Part shown: positions 53,260-64,000 of the stretch, piece by piece | Position numbering within the stretch: position 1 is the stretch's first letter | Layout: every line of letters starts with the position of its first letter | Source of the DNA: Hirudinaria manillensis | Taxonomy: Eukaryota; Annelida; Clitellata; Hirudinida; Hirudinidae | Direction of reading: 5' to 3' | NCBI GenBank assembly: GCA_034509925.1 | Contig: CM067530.1 | Location: 8,279,501 to 8,343,500 of the forward strand | DNA: 64,000 nt | Position numbers and translations under genes: made by a program | The notes under the pieces: model-generated | The model's database searches: none | Seen by the model: only the letters and a program-made list of their open reading frames with translations | Told to the model about the DNA's origin: nothing

Positions 53260-56200
53260 TCATTTAATGCAGACAACAAAGATGATAGAGATAATGATCA
53301 CGTCTGTGTTTATGCTTAATTGAACTGCATCAGCAACATTTCCCTGGTTATGAAAAATAATGATCTTTTTTATATATTTCGTTTCAGCGAAATAAATAAT
53401 GGTCTTACGGGTATCTTTTGTTTTGTTTTGTGTACGAAATCATTTCTTTTGATGCATTTTTTGTCGAGGCACAACTAAAAGATTTTGAATGCCTTAACAA
53501 AGGAAAAAAAATTAAACATGAACAAACAATTCTACCATGTTATCTCCACACCTGGCACCATCAGGGACATAACTGAGATCGCGCACCCCAGGATAAACAT
53601 CATAAAATCTTGAATTGCAAGTCATATCTCCCATGGAAAAGTAATTCCATCGCTCTACCATCTTGTAAGCTTTCAAAATAGTAATATAGTCAGAATGACA
53701 GAGCAGTGATCCACATAAAACATCCCTGCAATATTCATTCAATGTCCCTATTGGAGGTAAGCTGAAAATTACCATTGATACCCACTTTGGATGACATGGC
53801 AGAAACCTAGACAAATTATTCAAATCACGCCCACAATTATTGAATTTAGTGGCCTGTTTGTTATATTCATAACATTGGCTATTTGATGCTCGGACTCTCG
53901 TCCCAAATGACATGGAACAAGTGTTATCTCTGGAAACACATTCTCCTTTGTAACAATAATTGCCATCCTGTAAAAGTTAGATGTTTTCTAATATAATGAC
54001 AAGTCGTGTTTTGTTAAAATATTTGAATTATATATCCTTTTAATCCAGAAACTCTATACTTTTTTGGCATAAATAAAATGGTTTCTTAATGGCTTCAGAA
54101 AAGTTGGATTTAACTAAGTTATTCGACATTAATAACAAGCAAATAATAAATGAAAACTACACAAGACGTTTCAAAACTCACCGTGCAAAGTGCTCCATTT
54201 GTTATCCAAATGTCTTCAGGACAAAGGTTGGAACGTCCATCACATTTTTCTTTTACATCGCACTCCCCAATTGAACGCCTGCATACCACACTTGCACTCT
54301 TGATCTGTTTAGTCAAACAAAAGTGAAAAAAGTGTCAGTCGCAAATCATCGATTTGTTTAACGATTGTGATATCTGCAACACTGCTAACAATATAACCTA
54401 GTGTCAACTTTGGTATCATTAGAGTGTCTATTATTTCTTAAAATAATCCGCACATTTTCTCAAGCGGTTTATTTTTAAAAACCTAAACGTGATACTAGTT
54501 TATGTTGCTACCTATGTTGCAGATATCACATTCGTTCTGTTTAGGCTTTTATCTGCATTCCCTAATTTTTCTTTTTGCTCGGTCTCTCACTTTTCAGTTT
54601 CCAGATGCATCCGTTGAGGAAAGAAGACAAATATAATTTATTTTTTAGCCACAAATGTAAAAAATTCTATATATCTCTATAGGTAAGTTTTACTTTCCAA
54701 TAAATAATTACCAATAAATCGTTGCTGTTCAAAACCCTGGCGAGAATTACAAATATGGTTATATATACACCATAATTGCCAGTAGTGTCCTTAAATCTGT
54801 TGTTAAATCTATTTCTATTTTCAATCAAAGGATTTGTAACAGTAAATCTTATTACACGTTCACCTTACAATTTGGGACATTGCAGCATAATCCTTGGGCA
54901 CAGGACTTGCCGGACACAAGCGAACATGTTTTGTCGCAACACTTCTGATTGCACATCTTTAGAAATTAATGGTTAATTTCTATACAAATAGTATTTTAAT
55001 CTTTCAATACTAAACATTTTATAGATTTCATAATTCATTCTATCCTCGAAAGTTGACGTGCTACAGCCGGGAATTTGAATTATGAGAAGGGATCTCATTT
55101 ATGTTGTATTTTATAATTTTTTTGTTTTGATTAATTTAATTAATTCAAATAGTTATTGACATGAGTAAAATACACTACCACAGTTAACAAGATATTTTAA
55201 CATAACGATCATTTACACATATAATGGTTATCATAGCTTTAAGCGAACTACATTTGTGGCATAACGTTCGTAAATATTAATTATATTGTGATATTTGGAT
55301 ACATATAATTTAAATACTAATATTAAATCTTATTATAAAGTTAGAATCGAATTTATTACACGTTTTGGCAGAAAATTAGCATGCCAAAATGTTCGTCTGA
55401 ACTTTAAAAGGGGTGTTCGAAATTTGCATAATTATTTATCGGGGGCCTGTAGAAGGAAATGGTTATATTATTAGACATGCGTAAGAATATTTCAGCAGAG
55501 GAAGGTCGTTCATAATTAAATTTGTAAGTCAGCCACTCAATATTAAAATACAAGTGACATAAAAAATCCTACCCCTCAAGAAAAGTCACAAACGGCATTG
55601 CCGGAATGGGCAAAAGACTCGGTCGATTATGGGGACAAATGGAGGTCAGAAATAAATACGCTTGGTAAAATCAGACAAGGAAGGAAATGGAAAACAATAT
55701 TCAACAACTATGGAGTTAAAAGAGGTGATAATTGAATCCCGGAAAAGGCCAGTAGAGGAATGCCTTGAAAAAATAGTGGCGTTTAATAAAATTAAGAAGC
55801 ATTAAAATAATGGGAAAAAATAGACAATGCGCCTCATAACGACACTAATTTTGAATTAATAAAATCTTTGGAACACCTATTATCATCTATTATTTCAGGC
55901 AACTAAAAGGTGTGACGAATAATTACTTTACAAAAATGGACTTTGGAACATATCTCCAAAAGCTATTGTCAGAATGTAGAATAAATTTTCATATTAATTA
56001 GAATTTTCATCAAATAACATATCCGAATTTAGGTTTAGTAATATAATTTTGTCAAACGTTATCGCGAAAAATCATCTCCCGCTTTATGATATGACGACCA
56101 CTGTATTCTGTTTTTCAATGAATCCAGGAAAGGTTTTAGGCTGTCTTCGTCCAGCTCTTTCCAGGCCTTTTCCAAAGAGTCTTTCAGCTCTTGAACGCTG

Positions 56201-59200
56201 GATTATTGTTTGCCATTACAATATATTTTCCTGGCAAGCAATCCCCACACGTTTTTGATGGGGTACAAGTCTGGGGAGCGAGATGGCCACTTGAGAACCT
56301 CCAAATTCCTTTCCTGGTAAAAAAGTTTGGTTGATTTTGCCCTGTGTAGAGGAGCATTGTCATGCTGGAAGATGACCCTTTCATTTCCAAATTTGTCACA
56401 TAATGTGAACAAATGATGGTCCAGAGTTTCAACATATTTGGCAGAGCTTTGCTTCCCCTCTTTTATTAAATACTAATTAATTACTCTCTTATGATCGCTA
56501 AAATCAGCATTTTGACCGAAGTTTACCGGTAATTTTAAAGATAGAGAGAGAAATCTTGTGATTCTAGTACCTGTCCTATCTTTATGACGCGCACTGTAGT
56601 GCAGAAATATTGTAGGTGCTTCCACGATGTTCTGTTGAGGATTTTCATCCTGAGGTCAGATGGAATTATCCTTTATTCATTGAAAACCGGTGCCTAAGTA
56701 TTGTATTAAGACCAGTTCCAGTTTTCTCATTCCATTTGCTAAAGTATCCCATAAAAATGACTTTGCTTTCCAGCTGGACAATGCCCCCATTTACACCTCA
56801 ATGGAAGCAATGCCATTTGTCCAGGAGGAAAAGGTGAACTCTATAAAATGACCAGAGTGTCCTCCTGATTTAAATCCTATAGAAAACGTTTGGTTTTCAA
56901 GACTAGGAAGGAAATGGAAAACAATATTCAACAACTATGGAGTTAAAAGAGATGATAATTGAATCAAGGAAAAGGCTAGTAGAGGTATGCCTTGAAAAAA
57001 TAGTGGCGTTTAATAAAATTAAAAAGCATTGAAATAATAGAAAAGAATAGACAATGCATTATATCGACACTAATTTTGAATTAATAAAATCTTTAGAACA
57101 CCTATTATCATCTTTTCATTTCAGGCAACTAAAAGATGTGACGAATAATTACTTTTCAAAAAATAGATTTTGGAACATATCTCCAAAAGCTATTGTCAGA
57201 ATGAAGAATAAATTTTCATATTAATTACAATGTTTGTATCAAATAACTTATCCGAATTTAGGTTTAGTAAAAGAATTTTGTCAAATGTTATCGCGAAAGA
57301 TCATCTCCCGCTTTATGATATGGCGACCACTTCGTTTATGTAGTGGTCAGAAAGATCTTGATCTGCTTCACATCCAAATTTACATAGGCCTACCTAAACT
57401 CCCTCTACAGTATCCAGCACAGTAATAATGGATATCACAATTTGTTCTATAAACAATTTTTGCTATAAACATAAACTCATCTTATTTGCAATACTTACAA
57501 TCTGCTCATTATTCACATATTTAAAAAAATTTGCACAAAAATGCAGATATTTAATGATTTTACGTGCGAAGGCAGATTTCCACAGTCGCATTGTTCTTTT
57601 GGGTCTTGAAACCCATCCCCACAACTTCCTCTGTCAACTGGACTTGCTCCGTTGTACAAGCAATTATCGGTGCCAGTGTCATATAATCCGACAATTATTG
57701 TAATGGAACAATCTGACCAACCATAGTTCTTAGCAATCCTTCAGCGGATAGAGACAAAAATATTTAAATATATCTGCGTTGCCTTTAATTATGTTACACA
57801 AAAAATTCTTTAATTTTGGTCTAATTCCTTATATAATAAATCGATAAAAGCCAAATTTTGAATCAATATGTAAATTGTAATAGTAAGCATTATGCAAATT
57901 TCTTTTCATATGAACTAAAGATGCCTATAAATTAATTAAAATGTCATATTTCCCCCGTAAAACGTTCCTTTTTTGAGATAAGTTAGCTTCTGTAATATTT
58001 ATCAATGTATGGCCATAATCTATACAAGAAAACTATACGAATTTCTATTCAATAGTTTAGTACATTGTATTTTGTAACGTACGTGGAGAGTAAATTGAAT
58101 TTTTCGCTTAGACAGATTCACTAGCAATTAATTAGAAATGTTTTTTGCCGTCTCTAGATTCATAAGGCTCTGGAACGCGGTATGAGAGCGGAAAGCCTCA
58201 AAAACTCAATTCCAAGATGTGAATGCTTTTTTGAGAAGCTGTCTGATTGTCTGAGGACCACTTTCATCATAAGGTACAACTTCTTTGGAAGTTTTAAAGG
58301 AAGGACAAAAATGTCATAATTATGTTGAAACATTGGAGATATTTATGTACAACATTGCAAATAACAATTATGGTAATTTTGTCTCGATACATCTTTCCAA
58401 ACTGACGAAAGAGTTTTACAGGAAAAGGAAATCAAGGTCGCGTTGGACAGCTTTATAACTGGACAAATTATATCGTAAACTTTTTTCCGGGCAAATGTTG
58501 GATAATTTGATGAATTCTTCGGCACTATTTATTCCATATAAACGATATTTGGCAAAATTATATAAAACCACAATATATTTATTAATTCAGAATTTTACTT
58601 TGATAAGTTCAATACTTGAAAATTTCAATACTTCAAACATTATGGAGATTTATAACATTTTTTCATGCATTTTATTACCATCGAACCATATTTAACGTAT
58701 CTAAACATTGTCAATCATTTTCTCTGCGAAATTTTTAAATTGAATTAAATTCCTAACTTTACTTGGCTTTCCATTAAACAGGTCTCCGCTGGGCATTTGC
58801 AATTTTGATAGTTCTCGTCGTGGAGAGAGCCGAATGTATGACCTATTTCATGTGCCAGAGTGGCTGGGGCAACTAAACCGGTGGGTACGTCCTTAAGCAA
58901 CAAATATAACTATGATTTTGTAAATATAAAATCTTAAATGTTTTGAAATCAAAACTAATCTTTAAAAATTAATTAAACAGTTCGATATATTTCTGTATTT
59001 ATAAAATTTTCTTGCCACAATAAAAGCCACAGGATTAGTCATTCTGCACATGACGCCTTCCATGGCCATTCCAATTGTCCTTTGAAAATCGTGCTTCCTG
59101 ACGATGAGTGAACTTGAGCATGTTTATTCATACAAATTTGTGAATTTATTGAATAATAAAATGATATATTTTAAGAAACTAACGCCACAAGAACTGCTAA

Positions 59201-62055
59201 ATCGTGAGAAGGCCAATATTTTAAGCGATTAATTCTGTAATCCTTCCAAGATATAAGGAAATCTTGGGGCAGTTGTCTATAGGGCACTCCAGGATAACGT
59301 AATACTATCAGTCCGGTTACCATGAGAACAATATTTATTTGGGTATACATCTAGAGGATACAATTTCTATTAGGTCGGTGTCAATACAGTCACATGATTT
59401 GATAATGTTTAACGAAATATCCTACAAGGTTTGCAACATTTAAGATTTCTTTGCTTCTTCGTTTGGCTTCTTCTTCATTATTCTTCATCGCCACTATCTA
59501 CAATTATTTATGGTTTATATTTATATAAAATGTTTTAATTTTTTTTAATTTATGGTGTCAAATAAAATTACTCTTTGAAATTTCATGCTACTGCCATCAT
59601 ATATTTAGTTAATGCAGATAAAGAGCGATGCAGAAAATAATATTAAGCAATACACAAAATAAAACCAACCATTTGACTAAAAAATCAGTAAAAGATTAAT
59701 CAAATTAATGGATAAATCAATATGTTGAAAATATCTGAATAAGATATGTATTCATTCTGTTTTTAATGAATAATTTGATTATTCATAACGTAATGAAGGA
59801 TGGAAAGGTCAAATAAAATAAATGCTGCTTACGTGGCTATGATCAACGGCCACAAAAACCTCGACGTATTTTCTGCTTGTATCGAACACATTTCTCTGAC
59901 AAGTAAAAATTTTAATTCTTGTCGAAAAATAACATAAAATTTTGTCTTTGCATTAACATACACAAAATCTACATTTTCATTTCATAAATTAACCTTCAAT
60001 CTGTTGAATAGTTTTTTCGGATTATTCTTGGAGTCCTTAACACCTGAAAACCAATTGTCACGCAACTGATGGAGTGACGGAAAAAATCAAATCTCTCGAG
60101 CGAATTTTGTCATAGTCCATTTCTAGTCATTTTCAGAGCATTAATAAGGTGGTGTTTAGCCGAGGTGATGATAAGCACAAATTCAAATAGATGATGAATG
60201 GTTTTAGTATACTACATTGTATACTATAGAATTTCACCACTAAACAATCGTGGAAGTGGTTTTACTAACTTACAAGATTATTTCTTAACTAACTTACAGC
60301 TTTATTTCAGAATTTAGTGTGTAATCAATGACATATTCATAAAATTTAAACACAAATTCAAATAGACAATGAATGGTTTTAGTATACTACATTGTATATT
60401 ATAGAATTTTAGTATTACACATCGTGGAAGTTACTTACAAGATTGATTTTAGAACATAATTTAGTGTATAATCAATAAAATGTTCATAAAATTCGTAAGA
60501 ATCGTTAAACCATAAAACTATTAATCCATAAAATCGATAAAATTTTACAATTGATTCGAATTTTGTTCCAAATAAACCGAATAAAATCTATAAATTATTT
60601 TAAAAAAGATTTGATCAAATTCGCACAGGGTTAGAGATATGGATACATATAATAATTGAACCAAAATGAGTTGCTGGTCATTTAATCGTGAGGGGGCAAA
60701 GTTAAATAAAACTCCTAACATATTTGTGTCAAGTAATTTACCGCAACGATAATGCTGTTCATTCATGTCATTCATTTCGATATAGACGTATTCATTATCT
60801 TTTGACGGATATAGCTCAAACGAGGAATCATTCATCATAACAGAACCTCTGTTGAACAGAAATCACTTGTTTATTTATTTGTAAACATCCTTATGGTAGG
60901 AATAATCGATTAATTCGATTGCTGATATTTTATTAAGATTAAAGTTTTATTAAGTTATATCAACGCATGTTGAATAAGCGAACTTCAATCCTTTGCAGAG
61001 ACTGACAGCTACTTTGGAAGAGGCATGGTCGATCACGTGACCGTGGTAATAGCAAAACAAGTCGGCCTGAGCGTAAAATACGACTTTGGCTAATTTTTAA
61101 CCAATAACTTATTAGTCAATGGGATAATTTACGATTGCTTGCTGATTAATTGCATAGAAAGGATATTTTAATAAATTTATTTATTTAATCATACTTTGTT
61201 GGAATTGCTGATTGTGATTCCGTCTTTTGTTGTTCTGGACTCTTGGTAGTTCTTCGAAAACAGCAGACTAGAACATCAATGCAATGTTGCATTAAAAGGT
61301 GTCAGATAACAAAATAAAAGATAAAAGCGAAAATGAATATGTATTGTTCCATATTAATCTCCAATTTAATCTTACTTGCCATCACTTGTCATCATATGCT
61401 ATTGTATTATTTACGCTAAATCAACAAATACAATGTTTGTTTTTTGTTCAAAGCATATACAAAGACCCCAACACGTGAGTTGTCTTTTTCCTGTCACTTA
61501 TCCAACATTCAAAAAAACATATTTTCCAAAAAGATCATTAGATATTATTTCCACAATTACACTAATTTTCTAGATCCAACATTTTTTCTAATTCAACTAT
61601 AATTATCTAATTGTCAAAGTTGCTGCTAACGTATTCCTTTGGAGACTTAATGACATAAATCCTCCAGTGAATGCTAGTCGGACCATAAATTCCCGAGGCA
61701 TGATTGTCTGAAATATTTTAATGTTTAAATAACATTACTGTTTTTATTTTTTAATTTGATTTTTTTACCTTAATGCGGAGGGGACTTCCATCGTCCAAGA
61801 AATAACTGATCCGAGCTCTAGTGCGCCATGTTTTTGCTTGTGCTTCGAATATAAATGGATTTATTTCATAATTAAGTGATTACAAAATTGGAATGAGTAT
61901 TTCTTTATAAAATAAATTGTGCGAGACATTTATTCAGCATTTATTACAACAGAAACAGCATTGGAAAATGAATATCACTATTAATAATTACAATTTAAAA
62001 TACCTGATGATACTAAAGATGCTAGAACTAAAATTGTCAACTTAAAATGTTTCAT
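53260..62055 (-). CDS. ADAM/reprolysin metalloprotease-disintegrin gene E, intact
   Basis: Nineteen exons, 641 aa in frame: 62004-62055, 61769-61836, 61631-61707, 61195-61267, 60984-61066, 60742-60848, 59994-60043, 59833-59895, 59426-59497, 59184-59350, 59016-59097, 58763-58891, 57564-57728, 54864-54956, 54182-54304, 53786-53967, 53536-53725, 53409-53474, 53260-53343. Signal peptide, prodomain with CYYHGHV, CGV cysteine switch, furin-like RLKR, zinc site HEIGHTFGSLHD with CLME, disintegrin loop RSIGECD, Cys-rich domain with VPDGARCGDNM, and a C-terminal hydrophobic tail ending VCIK. Exons 9-11 are almost identical to those of pseudogene A, and exon 13 to that of gene D. Intron 13 holds Tc1 relics. 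A secreted or membrane-tethered zinc protease is inferred. Confidence 0.86.
55660..56107 (+). repeat. Partial Tc1 relic and flank, first of two copies in intron 13 of gene E
   Basis: Matches 56908-57330 in the same intron and 44020-44470 in gene D, starting at GGAAGGAAATGGAAAACAAT. It ends where the truncated 803-bp-type element begins (about 56108). The sister intron of gene D has only one copy, so gene E gained one, or gene D lost one, by local rearrangement. Confidence 0.7.
56108..56596 (-). mobile_element. Left-truncated copy of the short Tc1-type element
   Basis: Nearly identical to 43236-43733, including the transposase piece (56203-56412, QHDNAPLHRAKS) and the right inverted end (ACCTGTCC to GCACTG). 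The left terminal repeat is missing, so it can no longer be mobilised. Confidence 0.82.
56600..57033 (+). mobile_element. Second Tc1-type transposase relic, gene E copy
   Basis: Duplicate of 43737-44170 with a constant offset of 12863, carried with the surrounding intron. Many stops. Confidence 0.72.
60180..60420. repeat. Local tandem duplication in intron 6 of gene E
   Basis: A phrase of about 60 bp (AATTCAAATAGA, then GGTTTTAGTATACTACATTG) occurs at about 60180-60232 and again at about 60355-60410. Genes C and D have it once (35.2 and 49.33 kb). Confidence 0.7.
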
Positions 62056-62408
62056 TGTAGCATTTTATGTTTATGTTTAATATTATGCATTCGTATGACG
62101 TTATGCGTAGTGGGAGCGTTCTAAAGAAATAATTAATATCCCGGCCAACACTTGGGACCCGCGAGGTCTGAAGGAGGTTTGCTCATTTTGACCGCATCGG
62201 TTAAATTTTATTCTATTTAGTTTGAAAAAACTAAATTAGTCTATGATTCAGACGATGCTATTTAGCGATAATGTGCTCACTAAATAACGTGTGAAGCTAT
62301 TTTTCGTGACTTTCCACGAATAAAGGACAAAACTTGTCGTGGAATCATAAGGCGCTGTATATGGCTGGAGTGTTTGTCTCTTTTGCATTTGTTGGATATT
62401 GGAGGTGA
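62056..62408. other. 5' flank of gene E
   Basis: Shared with the 5' flank of gene C (37031-37395), including GTATGACGTTATGC and CCCGGCCAACACTTGGGACCC. It likely contains the promoter. No clear TATA box or initiator can be assigned. Similarity to gene C is cut by the LINE at about 62410. Confidence 0.45.
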
Positions 62409-62409
62409 C

Positions 62410-64000
62410 TAGGATTTATTTATTTTATTTATTTATTTCTCAACAAAATTGAAGGGTCATCCAATGACCACTAACACAAATTTGGGTAATTTCGGCAGAT
62501 TGTGCGCTAATAAAGTGCAGAAGCAAGTCCCTTAAATGGATAATTATTTGTTAAGGTCAGTAGACGAGATGCAAGATTTAAATCGAGATAATGTTGAGGA
62601 GTTTATTACATCAAGGGGTAAGGAGTTCCAGGGCTTGATGATCCGGTTGGTGAAAAAGTTATGTCTTTGACTGGTGAGACACTTCTCTTGGCGAGACGAA
62701 GGGGATGACCACGGGTTCTGGAAGCTAGAAACGTAGGGAACTCTGGAATCTTGCATATAGTATGGCCGTGGATTATTTTGTAACATAAGCATAAGTCATA
62801 GATGATGTTCGAGTGTTTTGAGTCCGAGTTGTTTTAATCTATTAGGGTAGGGCAGAGCTCTGCGACCAGGAATCATTCTTGTGAAGTATTTTTGCACCCT
62901 TTCTGTTTTCGTAGTAAGTTGTTTAGTATGTGGGTTCCATATTGGGGAGCAGTTCGAGAATCGGCCGGACGTAGGAGCAGTATGCTTTGGTTAAAATGTT
63001 TTTGTTCCTGGTGCTAAAGCATTTGGAAATCAAACGTAACCTCACAAATGCTTTGTGGACAATATTACTGATGTGTGCCTTGTAAGTAAGTTTGTCGTCG
63101 ATGAGGACTCCGAGATCCCGGGTAGTTTCTATTAGATGTACTGTTTGTGATGCAATTGTGTAATGTCTTGGTGGAGTCCTGGTACGAGCTGACCTGACAG
63201 AGATTTGGATGCATTTCTTCGGAGCAAGCTGTGGTTGCCACCTGTTGCTCCATGACACCGACTTATCAATAGCAGACTGCAGGGAGGAACTTTGAGTGAG
63301 TGATGATGCTGAGTACAGTTTGATATCGTCAGCAAATAGTTTTGATTTGATGTGGTTATCGTTAAGCGTATCGGTAACATCGTTAATGTATATAAGGAAA
63401 AGTGTAGGTCCGAGCACACTCCCTTGAGGCACGCCACTAATCACGTCCATTTCATTGGAAAGGTGGCCGTTAATTTTTACTGCCTGGGTTCGCTTGGATA
63501 AGAAAGCTTCAAGCCATAAAAGTAGATTGCCTGAGATGCCATAGGCCTGAAGTTTAGATAGCAGCTGTAGGTGAGACACCGAGTCGAAGGCTTTTCTAAA
63601 ATCAAAGTATATTATGACTGTTCCCTGGTTCATTGATGCCGACCAATCGTATGTACATTCAATCAGGTTGGAGCATGTAGATCTGGAATTTAAAAAGCCA
63701 TGCTGTTCAGGTGATATAAGGTTGTTAGCTTGAAGGTAGTTTAAGATGTCTTTGTTGATCATCCGTTCCATTGCTCGACAGCAGGAGGATGTGAGCGATA
63801 TTGGTCGGTAGTTACCAGGATCAGAAGTGGCACCTTTTTTGTGTACGGGGGTTACATGGGCAGATCTCCAATCAAGGGGTAATTCGTGCATATTGAAGGA
63901 GAAGTTGAAGATATGGCAGAGTGGCAAACAGAGACCAGCAGCGCAGTTTCTGAGGAGAGTGTTAGTGATTCCATCCGGACCAGATGAGAGGGACGGTTTG
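62410..64000 (-). mobile_element. CR1-like LINE, 3' part, running off the right edge
   Basis: Minus-strand non-LTR retrotransposon with its 3' tail made of (ATTT)n-type repeats at about 62410-62440. It is inserted into the 5' flank of gene E: the empty counterpart at about 37400 reads GGAGGTGACAAGGATTTG. RT coding begins beyond the window edge. Confidence 0.85.
62544..63998 (-). pseudogene. CR1-like reverse transcriptase with a frameshift near its C-terminus
   Basis: The frame 62923-63927 carries RT motifs: WRSAHVTPVHKKG, NYRPISLTS, IIYFDFRKAFDSVSH, SGVPQGSVLGPTLFLIYIND and the catalytic KLFADDIKLY, then LGVLIDDKLTYKAHI. It stops after SYVRPILELLPN, where related proteins continue. The conserved end of the protein, with NFFTNRIIKPWNSLP, is in a separate frame at 62544-62792. 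At least one frameshift and stop therefore separate the two. The RT core is intact to the eye; the endonuclease lies off the window. Confidence 0.8.

Overview
This is invertebrate nuclear DNA. Genes are split into many short exons with GT-AG introns, the non-coding sequence is AT-rich, and the window holds LINEs, Ty3/gypsy-type and short non-autonomous LTR elements and Tc1-type transposons. I cannot place the lineage more closely. No bacterial, phage or CRISPR features were seen.

The backbone is a head-to-tail array of ADAM/reprolysin (M12B) metalloprotease-disintegrin genes, all on the minus strand and all built on one 19-exon plan. From left to right they are: A0 (first six exons only, the rest lies off the left edge), A (a broken gene at 7957-14560), a small relic of a further gene (about 14.87-15.06 kb), B (15772-23171), C (30647-37030), D (38529-51258) and E (53260-62055). 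By hand assembly of exons and phases, B (646 aa), C (641 aa) and E (641 aa) stay in frame from start to stop. D is complete apart from one lost splice donor. Each protein has a signal peptide, an ADAM prodomain, a Cys-Gly-Val cysteine switch, an Arg-x-Lys-Arg furin-like site, an HExxHxxGxxHD zinc site with a Met-turn, a disintegrin domain, a cysteine-rich domain and a very short C-terminal hydrophobic tail. There is no EGF or cytoplasmic domain.

An unrelated gene, SelO (mitochondrial protein adenylyltransferase), sits on the plus strand between array units. It occurs twice because roughly the first 8.7 kb of the window repeats at about 21.3-31.4 kb. The right copy (26627-29651, 12 exons) is open over about 652 codons but I could not find its last exon. 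The left copy (5481-6963) has lost the exons for most of the kinase fold.

Mobile DNA fills much of the rest. It includes two copies of an L2/CR1-superfamily LINE with different internal deletions, and a Ty3/gypsy element folded back on itself that replaces the active-site exons of gene A. A 2-kb LTR element encodes only a SAP-domain Gag-like protein, with five further solo LTRs. There are also a CR1-like LINE 5' fragment, a second CR1-like LINE running off the right edge, a short Tc1-type element with 28-bp inverted ends, and other Tc1 relics. These insertions, together with unequal exchange between paralogues, appear to have driven the growth and decay of the array.
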